Of a stretch of 64,000 nucleotides of DNA, positions 12,094 to 22,989 are shown in pieces. Each line of letters opens with the position of its first letter. Position 1 is the first letter of the stretch. The notes under the pieces were generated by a model. It searched no databases, was not told where the DNA came from, and saw only the letters and a program-made list of their open reading frames with translations. Both the position numbers and the translations under genes were made by a program. The stretch comes from Cladochytrium replicatum (taxonomy: Eukaryota; Chytridiomycota; Chytridiomycetes; Cladochytriales; Cladochytriaceae), in assembly GCA_025526935.1 (NCBI GenBank), contig JAHLKD010000010.1, positions 186,001 to 250,000 on the forward strand. The letters are read 5' to 3'.

Positions 12094-13550
12094 ATGGCCA
12101 CCATAGTGCGACCCACAGACCGGAAGTATTTCAGCCATTGCCTGACTCTGCTGCCTGGCGAATACCAAAGCTTCGACAACAATAGGTGTGCAAATTTATT
12201 CATCAATTCGACTCAAGTTCAAGGCATTAATGTCTGAGCATTGGCAAATTAGAATGACTCTGGCACTCTTTGGGTTGGGCGGACTGGACCTTCTGCGGGC
12301 GGTTGATGACTTCGTGACTGATCAGGACAAGATTGACTGGATTGAATGGATCTACGCACAACAGGCGTCCACGTCCTTAGGCGCTGGTATTATTGTGATT
12401 TTACCAGGTTGTGCCCAATTAATCTCGATCTTGGGACAGTAACTGCAGGTTTCCGAGGCGGACCGTTCGATGGAGTATCCTATTCATCCGAAAAGCGGAA
12501 TCTTTCGAAATTTGAACATGACAACGGACACGTTGCAAACACTTATGCTGCTTTGATATCGCTTCTCATCTTGCGTGATAATTTGAGCCGTGTCAATCGC
12601 GATGAAATTGTTCGGAGCTTACGTGATTTGCAACAGCCGGATGGAAGGTACGTCATTTTACTCTCTTTCCAGTCAGAGAATCCGATTTTCGAGTGTGAAG
12701 CTTCGTTCCGTACGTCGGCAGTTCTGAGGCGGATATGAGATTTGTATTTTGCGCGTGTGTGATTTCGTACATTCTTAATGATTGGAGCGGCGTCGATATA
12801 CCTCGCGTGCAGAAATTTATTCGAGCAAGTCTGGTAGGGGTAATTCTCAAATGACGCGGCTCCGGTCGTTCATCTTGTTTTTCAGACGTATGAGGGCGCT
12901 TTTGCTCAGAGTCCTCTTCAAGAAGCCCACGGTAGGATTAGAATACAATGTCCTAATGCTCTTGGGATATATACTCGTTCATTCTGGGACAGGTGGTTCG
13001 ACATATACAGCAGTAGCAGCAATGGCACTAGCTGGGGTTCTTGAAGACACTATATCACCCGGAGAGAAGACGAAACTCTTGGAATGGTTGATGTGGCGAC
13101 AAGACGGAGGATTTCATGGGCGGCCGAACAAGCCAGCGGATACTTGCTACTCTTTCTGGGTTGGTGCATCCATAGCTGTGAGTAGAGCTATCGATATATT
13201 TTGTGGGGTTGATTAAACTCGAGGTTCCCATTCAGATCCTTGGGCATTATGATCTGGTAGCTTTTGACGCGAACGACGAGTTCCTGGAGACAACCCACAG
13301 TCGATGGGGCGGGTACTCGAAACACCCAGAAGGCTACCCTGGTATGAGACACCAGATGATTTGGATACATCTCTGCTCACCTGTAGCCATTCCAGATGTG
13401 CTGCATTCATATATGGGATTAGCTGGACTGTCACTATCTGGAATACACAACGACATACAGCCCGTCGATCCAATGGTGAATGCTTCCGTGGATACTGTAA
13501 AATTCATGAAAACTAAAAGCGTGTGGTGGAGAGACGCTTCAGATTCTTGA
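12094..13550 (+). CDS. CDC43: Geranylgeranyltransferase type I, beta subunit
   Basis: The eight exons are 12094-12185, 12253-12386, 12449-12647, 12701-12833, 12886-12931, 12993-13177, 13236-13341 and 13396-13550, totalling 1,050 bp (349 aa; human PGGT1B is 377). The protein is the catalytic beta subunit that, with the farnesyltransferase/GGTase alpha subunit, attaches geranylgeranyl to Cys of C-terminal CaaX proteins such as Rho-type GTPases in the cytosol. Alignment to remembered PGGT1B runs end to end: F-G-L-G-G-L-D-L-L and W-I-Y near the N-terminus, G-F-R-G, G-H-V-A-N-T-Y, D-M-R-F-V-F-C-A, H-G-G-S-T-Y and G-R-P-N-K-P-A-D-T-C-Y-S-F-W. The zinc ligands are present: Asp and Cys of A-D-T-C-Y, and His of V-L-H-S-Y. 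The start is ATG in an ATGGCCACC context. The gene is whole and sits between two halves of an unrelated pseudogene. Confidence 0.93.
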
Positions 13551-13663
13551 TCTCACTGGCTAACAATAAAGTTGTACCGGAATCCAAAATGATATGGCAA
13601 CTGGTTTGTGCCCGATTTCGTCCTAACCAGCATCAGAAAAAGAAGATGTGATTGCATATTTTC

Positions 13664-13710
13664 CGCTGTTCGACATACGCGACGTTGTAGAGTTTGCCAC
13701 AAAGCGGTGG
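13664..13710 (-). other. Inverted scrap of glycoprotein exon 3
   Basis: Positions 13,681-13,710 match the reverse complement of 9,271-9,300 at about 26 of 30 bases, with weaker similarity to about 13,664. This segment abuts exactly, in exon 3 coordinates, the inverted scrap at 10,886-10,905 (9,251-9,270). A perfect 10-bp inverted repeat, CCACAAAGCG / CGCTTTGTGG, spans the junction with the next segment. Confidence 0.6.
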
Positions 13711-13712
13711 TA

Positions 13713-14235
13713 AAGCGCTTTGTGGTGGATTAACAGTTCTTCAAATCAGACATGGTATGTTGCCTTTTGCACTTCATTACCGCAAAATGTACCAACAAGA
13801 TTCTCCTAAGGTAGGCTGCAGTCAGTGGAGAACCAAGTCAACGTCTCCCACATGTTACCTTACACCGATGACAGCTTCTTGGCGCTCAGCCAAACTATAG
13901 GCGGAAACTATAGTATGGCCAGCTCAACGTCGGCCCCTCCCATTTACGGTGATGTATCGCTTCCCACAGCCTCGTCCAACCTTTCGAGCTTTGCCGACTT
14001 TCCCTACCCGGTACTCAATGCGTCTCTCTATTTGGCGAAGAATTTGATGAAGCTCATTGTTGCAATGACCGACCGAAACTCACGGACATTGATCTATCGC
14101 CTTGGACTACCGAAATTCACAGTGGAAGCAAAATACTACGATCGACCCCACCCCACCGACCTTCACGTTCCCAGAATGGCTCGATCGTCATAGTCGGAGA
14201 TCCTTCATTGACGTTCAATGATGTATCGATAATTC
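13713..14235 (+). pseudogene. Right half of the broken membrane glycoprotein copy
   Basis: The DNA resumes the exon 2 sequence of the 8,104 gene (C-T-T-C-A-A-A-T-C-A-G-A-C-A-T-G-G), then intron 2 (ending TAG), then exon 3 from V-E-N-Q-V through R-L-G-L-P-K-F. A deletion of about 195 bp relative to the intact gene follows, then the N-G-(S/T)-(F/I)-V-I-V-G-D-P block. Similarity stops near 14,235, where GH30-like sequence begins. The conserved exon 2/intron 2/exon 3 boundary independently supports the splice sites chosen for the intact gene. Confidence 0.8.
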
Positions 14236-15040
14236 TCACCAACACCAAGTACAACACTGTCCACCAATTTGCGCGTTACATCCGACCCGGGGACCGATTT
14301 GTCAAGGTTTCATCGACCGTCTCTTCTGCTGCAATCAAGGGCGACAACTCTGGCGTCGTCGTTGTCAACGCGAACAGCGCAACCTCTACTCAACAATGAC
14401 TCTGGACTTCTCTGGCATTTCCACAATTTCATCCTCTGCCAGCGCTACTCCCGTGACTTCTGCGTCAGGCGCACTCGTTACTGAGACAGCTGTTGTGGTC
14501 TCAAACGGTCGAGCTTTTATCACTTTTCCTGCCTCTTCTGTCACCACTTTCATGGTTTCCGGCACCTCTGGTGTGAACGCCGCTAATGCGCTCATCCAGT
14601 CGTCAAAGACCTATCGTATTCAAGGCGTTCAGTCCTCCAAGTACCTCCAATCATCTTCAAATGGAAAACGCAGCGGTTTTCAACACCCTCAGTTCGTCAA
14701 GTACCACCCAGCGCTGGACTTCCCGTCGGCTCACCTCCGCCACTACCTACGGCTCACGGCACACATTCGCCATCGTTAACGCGAGCTCCAAGAAGCTTCT
14801 GTCGGTCTCGAGCACCGGGTCAACAACCCTCGAAGCGGACTGCGGAACACCGAGTGCCGCTGCCCAATGGATCCTGAGCACTACTGGCATCGGAAACTTT
14901 GCGATCGTCACCTCGAACGTGTGAGCTGTCCTTGATGTCAATGGTGCCAGCACGGCTTACAAAACTGTCGTCATCACATGGCAACCTAATGGCGCATCGA
15001 ACCAACCCGGGAAGATCTTGGGCTGTGTAATCTACGCGTT
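14236..15040 (+). pseudogene. Broken 3' end of a GH30 glycosidase with ricin-B lectin domain
   Basis: The first part (14,240-14,570) encodes the C-terminal beta-sandwich typical of glycoside hydrolase family 30: Q-F-A-R-Y-I-R-P-G, then G-V-V-V-V-N-A-N and F-P-A-S-S-V-T-T-F-M-V-S-G. The second part (14,600-15,040) resembles a ricin-B/CBM13 lectin domain, with Y-R-I-Q-G-V-Q-S-S-K-Y-L-Q, Q-R-W-T, S-K-K-L-L-S-V and A-A-Q-W-I-L. The catalytic barrel is absent. Continuity needs a frameshift near 14,395, another near 14,660 and passes a stop near 14,922, so it is a dead gene end. The intact relative would be a secreted beta-glycanase. It is fused directly to the glycoprotein fossil. Confidence 0.75.
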
Positions 15041-15269
15041 TAGCCTCTGCTTTGTTGCTTGTGGTTAGGAGCTGTATGGTGCATTCGTGCATGATGCACG
15101 TAGCTTGGTGCATTCCTTCGCAACTTTCTCCTATTATTTTAAATGCTTGTCTGCATTTGCAGCTGACGTTTCTATGATGAACAGAAAACAGAACACAAAG
15201 TATATCTTCGCAATGTAAAACGGCTCGCTCAAAGATTTGAATCGTCCAGTAATAGCGAAGAAAGCACAG

Positions 15270-17123
15270 TCACTTCGGCTCCCCCAACTTTCGTGACATA
15301 ACAGCCACTAGTTCCTCCGACATCTTCAGGGCCCCTTCCATTCTTGGTCCTTCGAAGAATTTCGTAACCTCTTCAAATCGCGACCGGTAGTAATCGTGCG
15401 ACTGTGCGCGAGTGATGCACTCCACCCAACCCTGACTCGCTGAGTAGAACTCCATGTCATCTGCTCGAATTTCTTTGTCATATAATGCAGCGTGTATGGA
15501 TTCATTCAAAATCTCGGAGTTGCGAAAGCAATATTCGGTGATGCCGAGGAGCAACCGGAATGGTGGCGTTTGGCAGATCAAATGGCCATAGGGACTAAAA
15601 ACACGTTATTGGCACTTGTACAAAGAAAGCAACGTTCTTACTTCGTTTTACACTGGTACCAACAATCTACCATCGCCAGAAGCGATAAATGAGAGTTCTA
15701 ACCGTGAATCAGTTGACAACCATGATTAAATCTCTAGGTGCCTTACCGGCTTTCGCTTCTCTCGGGGAATCGCAGAAAGGGAAAACTGATCCAGCAGGCT
15801 GTCTGAAAGAAGTATCGGCTCGCGATCCGTCGAAGAGCCGAATACGTACTCTTTTGCCTTACGAAAAGTTAGTTTCTGCTCTTTTTAATGCTTGTTCAGC
15901 AAGCTACCTTCATGATTCGTTCCGTGAATTCTTCAGCTTTTTCTTGAATCATGAGTTTGAATAAATCTGAGACTGACTGGGCGTACTGCTGGACTTGCTT
16001 GTGGGCAGTAGGATTCATTATTGCCAGGCCTTTCGTGGAATAAGATCAAGATTTCAGAGCCTACGGGCGTTGACTTACCAGCATACACGTGCCACTTGTT
16101 TGCAAAGATCCTCATGGTCATCGCGATCTTCACATTCTCAATACCACCAGCATAGTTCGGAATCTCCCACTACAAGAAAATTAGCACTCTAAAATCTTCA
16201 ATCCGCAGGTAACCTACCGGGAATGACCGACGAGTTTTCCACGCTGTTCCCATGCTTTGAAACGCAACATGTGTGACAGCCTGAGTGTCCGCCGTGATGC
16301 GATCATGTTCCTTATAGCCCAGAAATACCATCTGAGATTCAAGGGCAGCAAGGATGCGAAGGACACGTTCGTAGGGTTTCTGCTCACACCGATGCCGTAC
16401 AATAACCTGATATGTAATTAGGCAAATAACTATTGAAACATACTCTAACTTATGGACTTACGAGAGGCTGTCCGCGAGAGTTGACATTCGGACCATGAAG
16501 GGAGTGACAAGAAACAATCTGAACATCTGGGGGAAGGTACTTTTCAAATGCGGCGATCTCCGGCTCCTTGACTGACGTCTTCAACAAAAATAAATTTCAG
16601 TGAGAGAAGGAAGGCAAATCAGTTCCTAATACCTGCCCTCCAACAACTGCCCCGACCTTGGTAGCTCGACGAGATGTCAGTCAAAATCTCTCGGACCATC
16701 TTCACTTCAAAATCGCTCACATGGACCGTAATTTTTGACAACGCCGTCAATTCGGGAAGCCTCTACGCAATACAGTACAAAATCGCTGCATCTTGAGACA
16801 CCATGTCCATCCTTGTGAACTGTGATCCCCTTCTTTTCTAGAAGGCGATCCACACATAACGGTTAGCATGCGAGTTGAGTCTCAGCGGGATAATGTTATT
16901 ACCGGCTAATCGTTCGCGTAGCTCATCGAAACGCTCTGGCTGATCACAAACATTGACTCTGCAATACGGAATGTGGAAGGTTCGTTATGCCGACACACTC
17001 AACAGCGTTTACGCACCTTTTCCATCCAGCCCTAATAAATGCATTTGCGCACATTGCACCGATCCCGCCGAATCCAATGACTCCGATCTCGACCGTCTCC
17101 CGCTCATCGTGCGCGCGGTCCAT
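15270..17123 (-). CDS. TYR1: Prephenate dehydrogenase (tyrosine biosynthesis)
   Basis: The eleven exons on the minus strand are 17123-17017, 16958-16903, 16837-16721, 16664-16633, 16578-16462, 16406-16218, 16169-16079, 16029-15908, 15857-15747, 15697-15642 and 15594-15270. The total is 1,323 bp (440 aa; yeast Tyr1 is 452). It oxidatively decarboxylates prephenate to 4-hydroxyphenylpyruvate using NADP+. The Rossmann loop G-V-I-G-F-G-G-I-G is near residue 13. Further colinear matches to yeast include V-G-A-V-V-G-G-Q, S-L-H-G-P, E-H-D-(R/K)-I-T-A-D-T-Q-A-V-T-H, A-N-K-W-H-V-Y-A-G, N-S-H-L-S-L-L-A and I-C-Q-T-P-P-F-R. Exon 4 is only 32 bp. An in-frame ATG at 17,162 could add 13 residues. The start at 17,123 is preferred for its context (AAGATGG) and length. 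It diverges from MIOS with only 60 bp between the two ATGs. Confidence 0.93.
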
Positions 17124-17183
17124 CTTCACCAAACTGACACGTGTCTGCAGGTTGCGCCCCATTCATCAGGGTCTGACGGTGGG
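17124..17183. promoter_or_regulatory. Very short divergent intergenic region
   Basis: Only 60 bp separate the chosen TYR1 ATG (minus) and the MIOS ATG at 17,184 (plus), or 21 bp if TYR1 starts at 17,162. Both promoters must lie within or very near the other gene's leader. No TATA box is visible. Confidence 0.4.
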
Positions 17184-20100
17184 ATGGCACCAGGATGGTC
17201 GATCGTATGGAGCACTGTGTCACCCCGGTTTCTGGTCGGAGGAACCGACTTGCGTCTCTACGAATATGAACCAAAGGTGATTTCAAGTGTGAGTCTCACA
17301 TGCATGCTCATCTTTGGTTCAGAATGAGAGCCAGCCGGTGCGTTTGGTATCAGTGAACAGCAACTTTAAAGCAGTCAAGGTATTTCCGTGACGGTGAAAG
17401 ATATGCACACCGTAACGATCATCATCAGTGTTTCGCCTGGTCATCACATAACGAAGATCACGTCGCTGTGGGATACGGCAACGGAAAAACATCAGTTATT
17501 AGTCTGTCCAGATTCACCAAATTCAGCGGTTACAATGAACTATCGCAAATCAAAGCTGGAGAGGATACCTCCTCTCTAGGTGACTTTTTGCCGCGACACA
17601 CTCGAACTTGCAATACCGTTGCATTTTCCCCTTTTGATCGACGATATCTCGCATCTGGGCTCGAAAAAGTGAGAAGCGAGCCAGCGCTGCTAATTTGGGA
17701 CATGAATCGAATTGATAGCGGAAATGGTATGATGAAGGATTATCAAAGGAGCCAAGGCAAACAACTAAACAATGTTGAAAGGCAGCGGAGATTCCATCAA
17801 ACCTTCTTCCTCAGTCCCACTTTCGTCATTTGGTCAATCGGACTGGGTTTTGTCTACTTCATGGTTTCGTGAATCACCACGACTCGTTGCCGCGATGGCG
17901 AACAAATATATCCGAATATACGATATCAGAGGTGAATCAAAATCTTTGCGCTATCTTTTCACTGCTAACTCATACTTGGTTGTCAGATGGAAATCGGAGT
18001 GGCGGTATCTCGATCGCAACAAATGCTACTGCCGCAATTGCAACGGATCCGTTTCATTCACACCGGTTTGCCTCAATCGCACCAGATGACAACATTATCC
18101 GAATCTGGGACGACCGAAAAACGAAAGGACCAATATCCAAAACTGAACCAAAGAACTGACCAAACGATTATTACATGAGTGATGACTGATCTTAACTCGA
18201 ACACCTTACGTTCTCAGAATTGATTCAAAGTTTTCTGGGCGTCTCACATCTATACACTGGAGTCCAAACCAGCGGGGTTTGATTGCGTCGCTCGACGAGG
18301 GGTCGATTGTTAAAGTATTTCATCTGGATGACGCTTTTGATATCTATTCCTCAGCCCCTTCAAGTCATGTCACCACATCCGCAACTTTCTTGGAAACAAG
18401 CAGATCATCGTCGCTAAGTCGGATTCCGTCGTTTGGCACTGCAGCAGAAATCTTTAGTGCGCCTCCAGTTCTTGCACCAATACCTATTCCGGGAGCGGAC
18501 GCTGGTGGACGATCAACAAGTCGTTCGGGTAAAAATTCAGTTGGTTCACAGGTTCCTCGACTGGCTACCTCATCCGCTTCGATCTATCGTGATGGGGAAT
18601 TCTTTTCAATCCCTTCGAGTTCTGCTGACGGTGATGAAAGTGTGAAAGAGAATCCGTCGTCAAGTGCAATTCTCCGCAAAACACAACAATGTAAGCTAGA
18701 CTCCTCCTCTGGTGCATTATTCCTAACTGAAGAGACTAAATCGTAACTTGAAACTCTCTTCAGTCAGATTATCGGAGAGTAACGCGCTGGCCATGAATTT
18801 TATTCCAGCATACAACGGTCACCGAAGCCACGTAATAAGTTTCCACCAGGTTAACCGTTTCGAAAGCCGATTTGAAATAAGAGAGGTCGTCGAGAGCAGC
18901 TCTTTTTGGTGGCTTCCTCAAGGTCGACTCACGATCCCGCGACAGAGTTTCACTGCTGAGTTCGGAGACACCAGCGAGAACTTAGGGAATCGTTCAAATC
19001 AGCCTATTAAGGACACCGGGCGAGAACTTCCTGAGCTGAACACAGTTCTCGATGAGGATATATCCGTAACGATGAGGAAACGAGCCAAACTTGGCTATGG
19101 CATGGAGGTGTGAAAGTGGAAAGATGCCTGAAGTGATTTTCGTTTTTATTGTTCAGCAGGCTCAAGAAAATCTGCGAATTATCGGAGGGGTCAACCAGCC
19201 ATTACAGAATCTGTGGAGCTGGCTTTCATGTGGGAATCACGATTATTATGCACCACTTTCTTCCATTAACAGCTTTCGGTAGATATTACATCAAAAGAAA
19301 TTTACGGGGCACCTCTCCTTGGAATATTTGAGATATTACAGCAGATGACTCGTCAAATTCCCAGCTCTAATAACGGTAAGGGCACACTGTGCACTGCATG
19401 GGATCGTTTACGATGTATGTTCTACCCAGCCTTTGTCAAATTGGGACAGTTTCCTTCAGCCAACGGAGCAAGTGATGAGTATCGTAAACGAGCGCTTGAT
19501 TGCCTTGGGACAGATATGGCAGGTGATCTAGAGGAATCGTTACAACGGTACAATTATCAAACCAGGGGATATTTTCTGTCCTAACCGCTGTGTAGGCTTG
19601 AGACCCGCAAGTCTTTTGCTAAAGCTGCGGGCTGGGCTATATTCTACAGGGCAGACTTTGATCGGGCAATCACAATTCTGAGCAGAAGTGAAGGTAGCAT
19701 AAATTTGATTTCTTCCGATCTTTTGTTCAAGCTACTTTGCAGATAGCCAGCATAGTCGTGTTGCAACTGCATTAGCAGACTTCAGCAACAATCCAAGTAA
19801 TCCACGCCAGGACCTGTTCGACGATCCGGAGAATGATTTGGATGACGCTTACTTGAGGGCGATATTCGCACTAATCGGATCAAATGGCGATTGGAACAGT
19901 GTGGTTGCGGAAACAAAGTTGCCACTTACCGACCGCCTTGGAGTTGCCCTCCGCTACCTTAGCGACCAGGATGTAGGCACAGAACCAGTTGAACTATTTG
20001 AATTATATTTATGTCTTTTACAGTTGAACTCATTTGTCTCAAATGCGATGGACGATGCTGTTCAATCAGGAGATATCGAGGGTCTTTTACTCACTGGAGC

Positions 20101-20886
20101 GTCAAAAGCGAGTGTTAGCCTGATCGAGGCATATATTGATCGGACGGGGGACATTCAAAGCGCGAGTGTAGCCTCAAGCGTGTTGGAGATAAAGAGCAAT
20201 CGTGTGGACGAATGGGTCGAAAAGTAATACCGTCCTCGTGCATTGTTCTTATTCTCACCTTTCCGATTACAACGTCAGCTACCGTGATCTATTGGATAGA
20301 TGGGAGCTCTATCACGCTCGGGCACGATTTGATATTAGTCGCCGGAAGACCATGAGAACGTACAACCAAGTTCCACCACAAATTTACGTCCGATGCAACT
20401 TCTGCAACCACCCCATATATTCCAATGGAGACGAGTCGCACGATAGTAGCAATACAGGAAACAAAAAAAGCAGCTTTTCTGGCCAAATTGCCGGCGGTCT
20501 CGCATCGGTTGGGCGAATTAAGGTACGTTTTGACGGACAATCGCTGCCGTCGTACACCGTTGACGATCTCATAGGAGACATCCTGTCCAACTTGTAAGAA
20601 GCCGCTCCCGAAATGTGCGTTGTGCCTGCTATCTGTCGGTTCACCACCTGAGACTCTGCGATACTACACTCAATCTAAAAATGGCAAGTTATGGACTATG
20701 GAAACTCATCCTCTTTTATTAAACTATCATTTAGGATTTGCTGAAGGACTGGGTATGTGGTATACATGGTGCCAAACTTGCAGACATGGTGGCCATGCCG
20801 TGCACATCCTGGATTGGTTTGAAGAGCACACTATTTGCCCAGTTTCGGATTGTAGTTGTCAGTGCGCCATTTTGCAAAATAATTAG
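17184..20886 (+). CDS. MIOS/Sea4 homologue, GATOR2/SEACAT subunit, with one apparent frame break
   Basis: Inferred exons are 17184-17276, 17323-17379, 17429-17726, 17782-17931, 17987-18178, 18218-18690, 18764-19107, 19160-19229, 19283-19375, 19430-19547, 19596-19693, 19743-20223, 20279-20522 and 20575-20886. They sum to 3,023 bp, one short of 1,008 codons (human MIOS 875 aa, yeast Sea4 1,038). MIOS is a WD40 scaffold of GATOR2, which supports amino-acid activation of TORC1 at the lysosome or vacuole. The N-terminus is WD40-like (A-F-S-P-F-D, L-L-I-W-D-M, I-I-R-I-W-D-D). The middle is helical, with L-L-L-T-G-(A)-S-K and Y-I-D-R-T-G-D-I-Q. The C-terminus has the zinc domain C-N-F-C, C-P-T-C, C-A-L-C and C-R-H-G-G-H-A. 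The frame between R-K-T-K-G-P and E-I-D-S-K-F-S cannot be connected by a canonical intron. It needs one extra base near 18,150, and the intron there is only 39 bp. This is either an assembly error or a recent lesion. Confidence 0.85.
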
Positions 20887-21236
20887 ACATGATTCTTCAA
20901 CGGCACTTGATATCAAGTTAGATGTCGAGCTTGATGGGCATTGGTCAGCTTGTACACAGCAACAAAGCTTGTAGACATACCAGAAGCTGGGGAAGAAAAA
21001 CTCAGCTGTGTTGGAAAAGCTCTTATCTCCAATAAGTTTGTTGACAAGATGCCGGAGCTCTGAGGTGCCTGAAGTGTTGGGTTTGTGGTTGAGGATGAAG
21101 CCATAGCATTCTCAAAGCACAACAAGTTTCCCATATGACTAGTACAACAAATTGGCTAGACTTTATGAAGCCAATCATGGTCAATGATCGGCATCTACCT
21201 TCTTTTGTTTGGAGGTGACGATTAAACCTCGAACAT
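20887..21236. other. Intergenic, nothing recognised
   Basis: This 350-bp gap holds the 3' end of the MIOS homologue and the promoter of the following same-strand gene. No gene, repeat or clear promoter motif is visible. Confidence 0.35.
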
Positions 21237-22989
21237 ATGGAGGGAATAATTCGTTTACTGGACAGTGGAGGAGAGAAGGTTTTAGATTCGGTGTCGGCCG
21301 AATATGAGGATTCCTTTTGCCTAGATACATTCGGCGATTTAATTAAAGCACATCGAGCGAGCTCGAAGTGCTTTATACTTGCCCGCGTGCAGACGTGGGA
21401 TCATAAGCAGCCAGAAAAGGCATTCTACTCCTACTACGATGCGTTCCAGCTCAACAAGACGCTGTTTCAGACACAGCAATACCTCAGCAAGAAGTTGATT
21501 CATAGGCTTCATGTACTCAATCCATTGACAAACACCGACATTATTGGGAACGTTTCTTACTTCATGGTTAAGCCGGGCTCACAACAGGAAGCAAAGCCAG
21601 ATGCCACCACCAAAAGCGATGTTTTCAGTCACAAGCTTGATACTCCAGATCCAGAACTCCAACCATCAAAGACGCTCGAAATCGAGGCTGGAATGTATGC
21701 AACCAAAAAGCGAGCGACAGTTGATCCGATCATCACACAACAGCTTCCCTTAACAATAGACATACCACCTGCAACACCTGCGGTTCGTGAAATCGAGAAA
21801 GGAGAGCCAGCTACTTGGACATTAGGAGGGCCATCTGTCTCGGCTGAAGAAGAAAACCCACCTCGTCGTCCAAGTCTTGGTGTGATTACTCGACGTTTGT
21901 CGTTAAGCCCTACCAGAAGGATGTCACTGTCTCCACGAAGAAAGAGTGCCCCGCTCTCAGCGCCAGTCAATAGAGTGATTTTGCCTCTGTCCCCAATTCC
22001 TGCAACCAATCCAACATCCGATATCTCAAATCAACCAGCTCAACAACCACGGCGACACACAAGCTACAACGCTGAGACAATGCTAAAGCCACCACCCAGT
22101 TTGGTGCCGACAACAATACATGCAAAACAACAGCAAAAAATAATAGTACCGCCTGGAAAAATCACGAGGTTCACCCTTCCTGTTCCCACTGACGAACTTC
22201 AAAATGTCGCCCCTCCTACAGCAGCACGGCGTCGTCGTTCGCTTTCATACGTGAATGCAGTCAGTGCCTCAGGAGTAAAAGCTTCTTTCCAAGAGTGGCT
22301 GGAAATGGTTAGCGAAGAATCACCGCACCCAGAACAGGACTTTGATGTGGTAAAACCGTTTGGTAGCTCTGCAGTGACCACCGAGCCGCTGGGAACAACG
22401 GCTAAAAGTCCAAAGACCGCTGCGCCGGTAATATATGACGCTCTATTATTCGCTACCGATAACGACTTCTTGGAAACAAGCAAAACAAGGGCGATATTTA
22501 AAGAAAATGCTTTGCAGCCTGAGGATGCAAAACTGTTCGAAATGCCTCCTTACACGGGCGAATCGGAACCAGCGGTTATTGTCATCGTGGATGAACCTTC
22601 TCTCTGCGACTGGTGCTATCCAGATAATGAAGAGCTGGCAAACTCATCATATTGCTTACGACTGTTCCACCGGCTAAAGTGCTACTTAGTCGTGGGAATC
22701 ATCTTGGGTGCGATGTTGGCCCTCATATTCATAACTTTACGGCAAGGTGGTATTGGGAAGTAAGTGGAGCACGATCTAACTCTCACTTTCAAAAGTTTTC
22801 GTGTTAATAAATTGAGTGTATTTATGATTTCTTTTTTCCAGATCACAAACACTGCTGTGGCGTGGCCAGGTAGATTTTTCCGTGCTTCGAGTTGAAAATT
22901 ACCCGCACCAACTCAATATTCACAAACGCCGAATTCTGCTCGGCCGAGTCATAAGCAGTAATGGCAGAAATCAGCTCAGATACCGCTGA
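21237..22989 (+). CDS. Transmembrane protein of unknown function
   Basis: Exon 1 (21,237 to 22,759 or 22,763) encodes about 508 aa. Residues 25-110 form a well-composed domain: L-D-T-F-G-D-L-I-K-A-H-R, then T-W-D-H-K and F-Y-S-Y-Y-D-A-F-Q-L. A long Pro/Ser-rich linker follows with R-R-(L/M)-S-L-S-P motifs that look like kinase sites, then one hydrophobic segment at about 481-500 (Y-L-V-V-G-I-I-L-G-A-M-L-A-L-I-F). If the gene ends at TAA 22,763 it is a tail-anchored protein with a seven-residue luminal tail. However AA|GTAAGT at 22,760 and TTTTTTCCAG at 22,841 form an excellent intron to an open exon 22,842-22,989, giving 556 aa and a 50-residue basic tail. That exon overlaps the first exon of the next gene by 29 bp. 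I do not recognise the family. Confidence 0.65.

Noticed and set aside
21629-22009. Minus-strand 126-codon open frame
   Set aside because: Antisense to the linker of the membrane protein, whose sense frame is 508 codons long.
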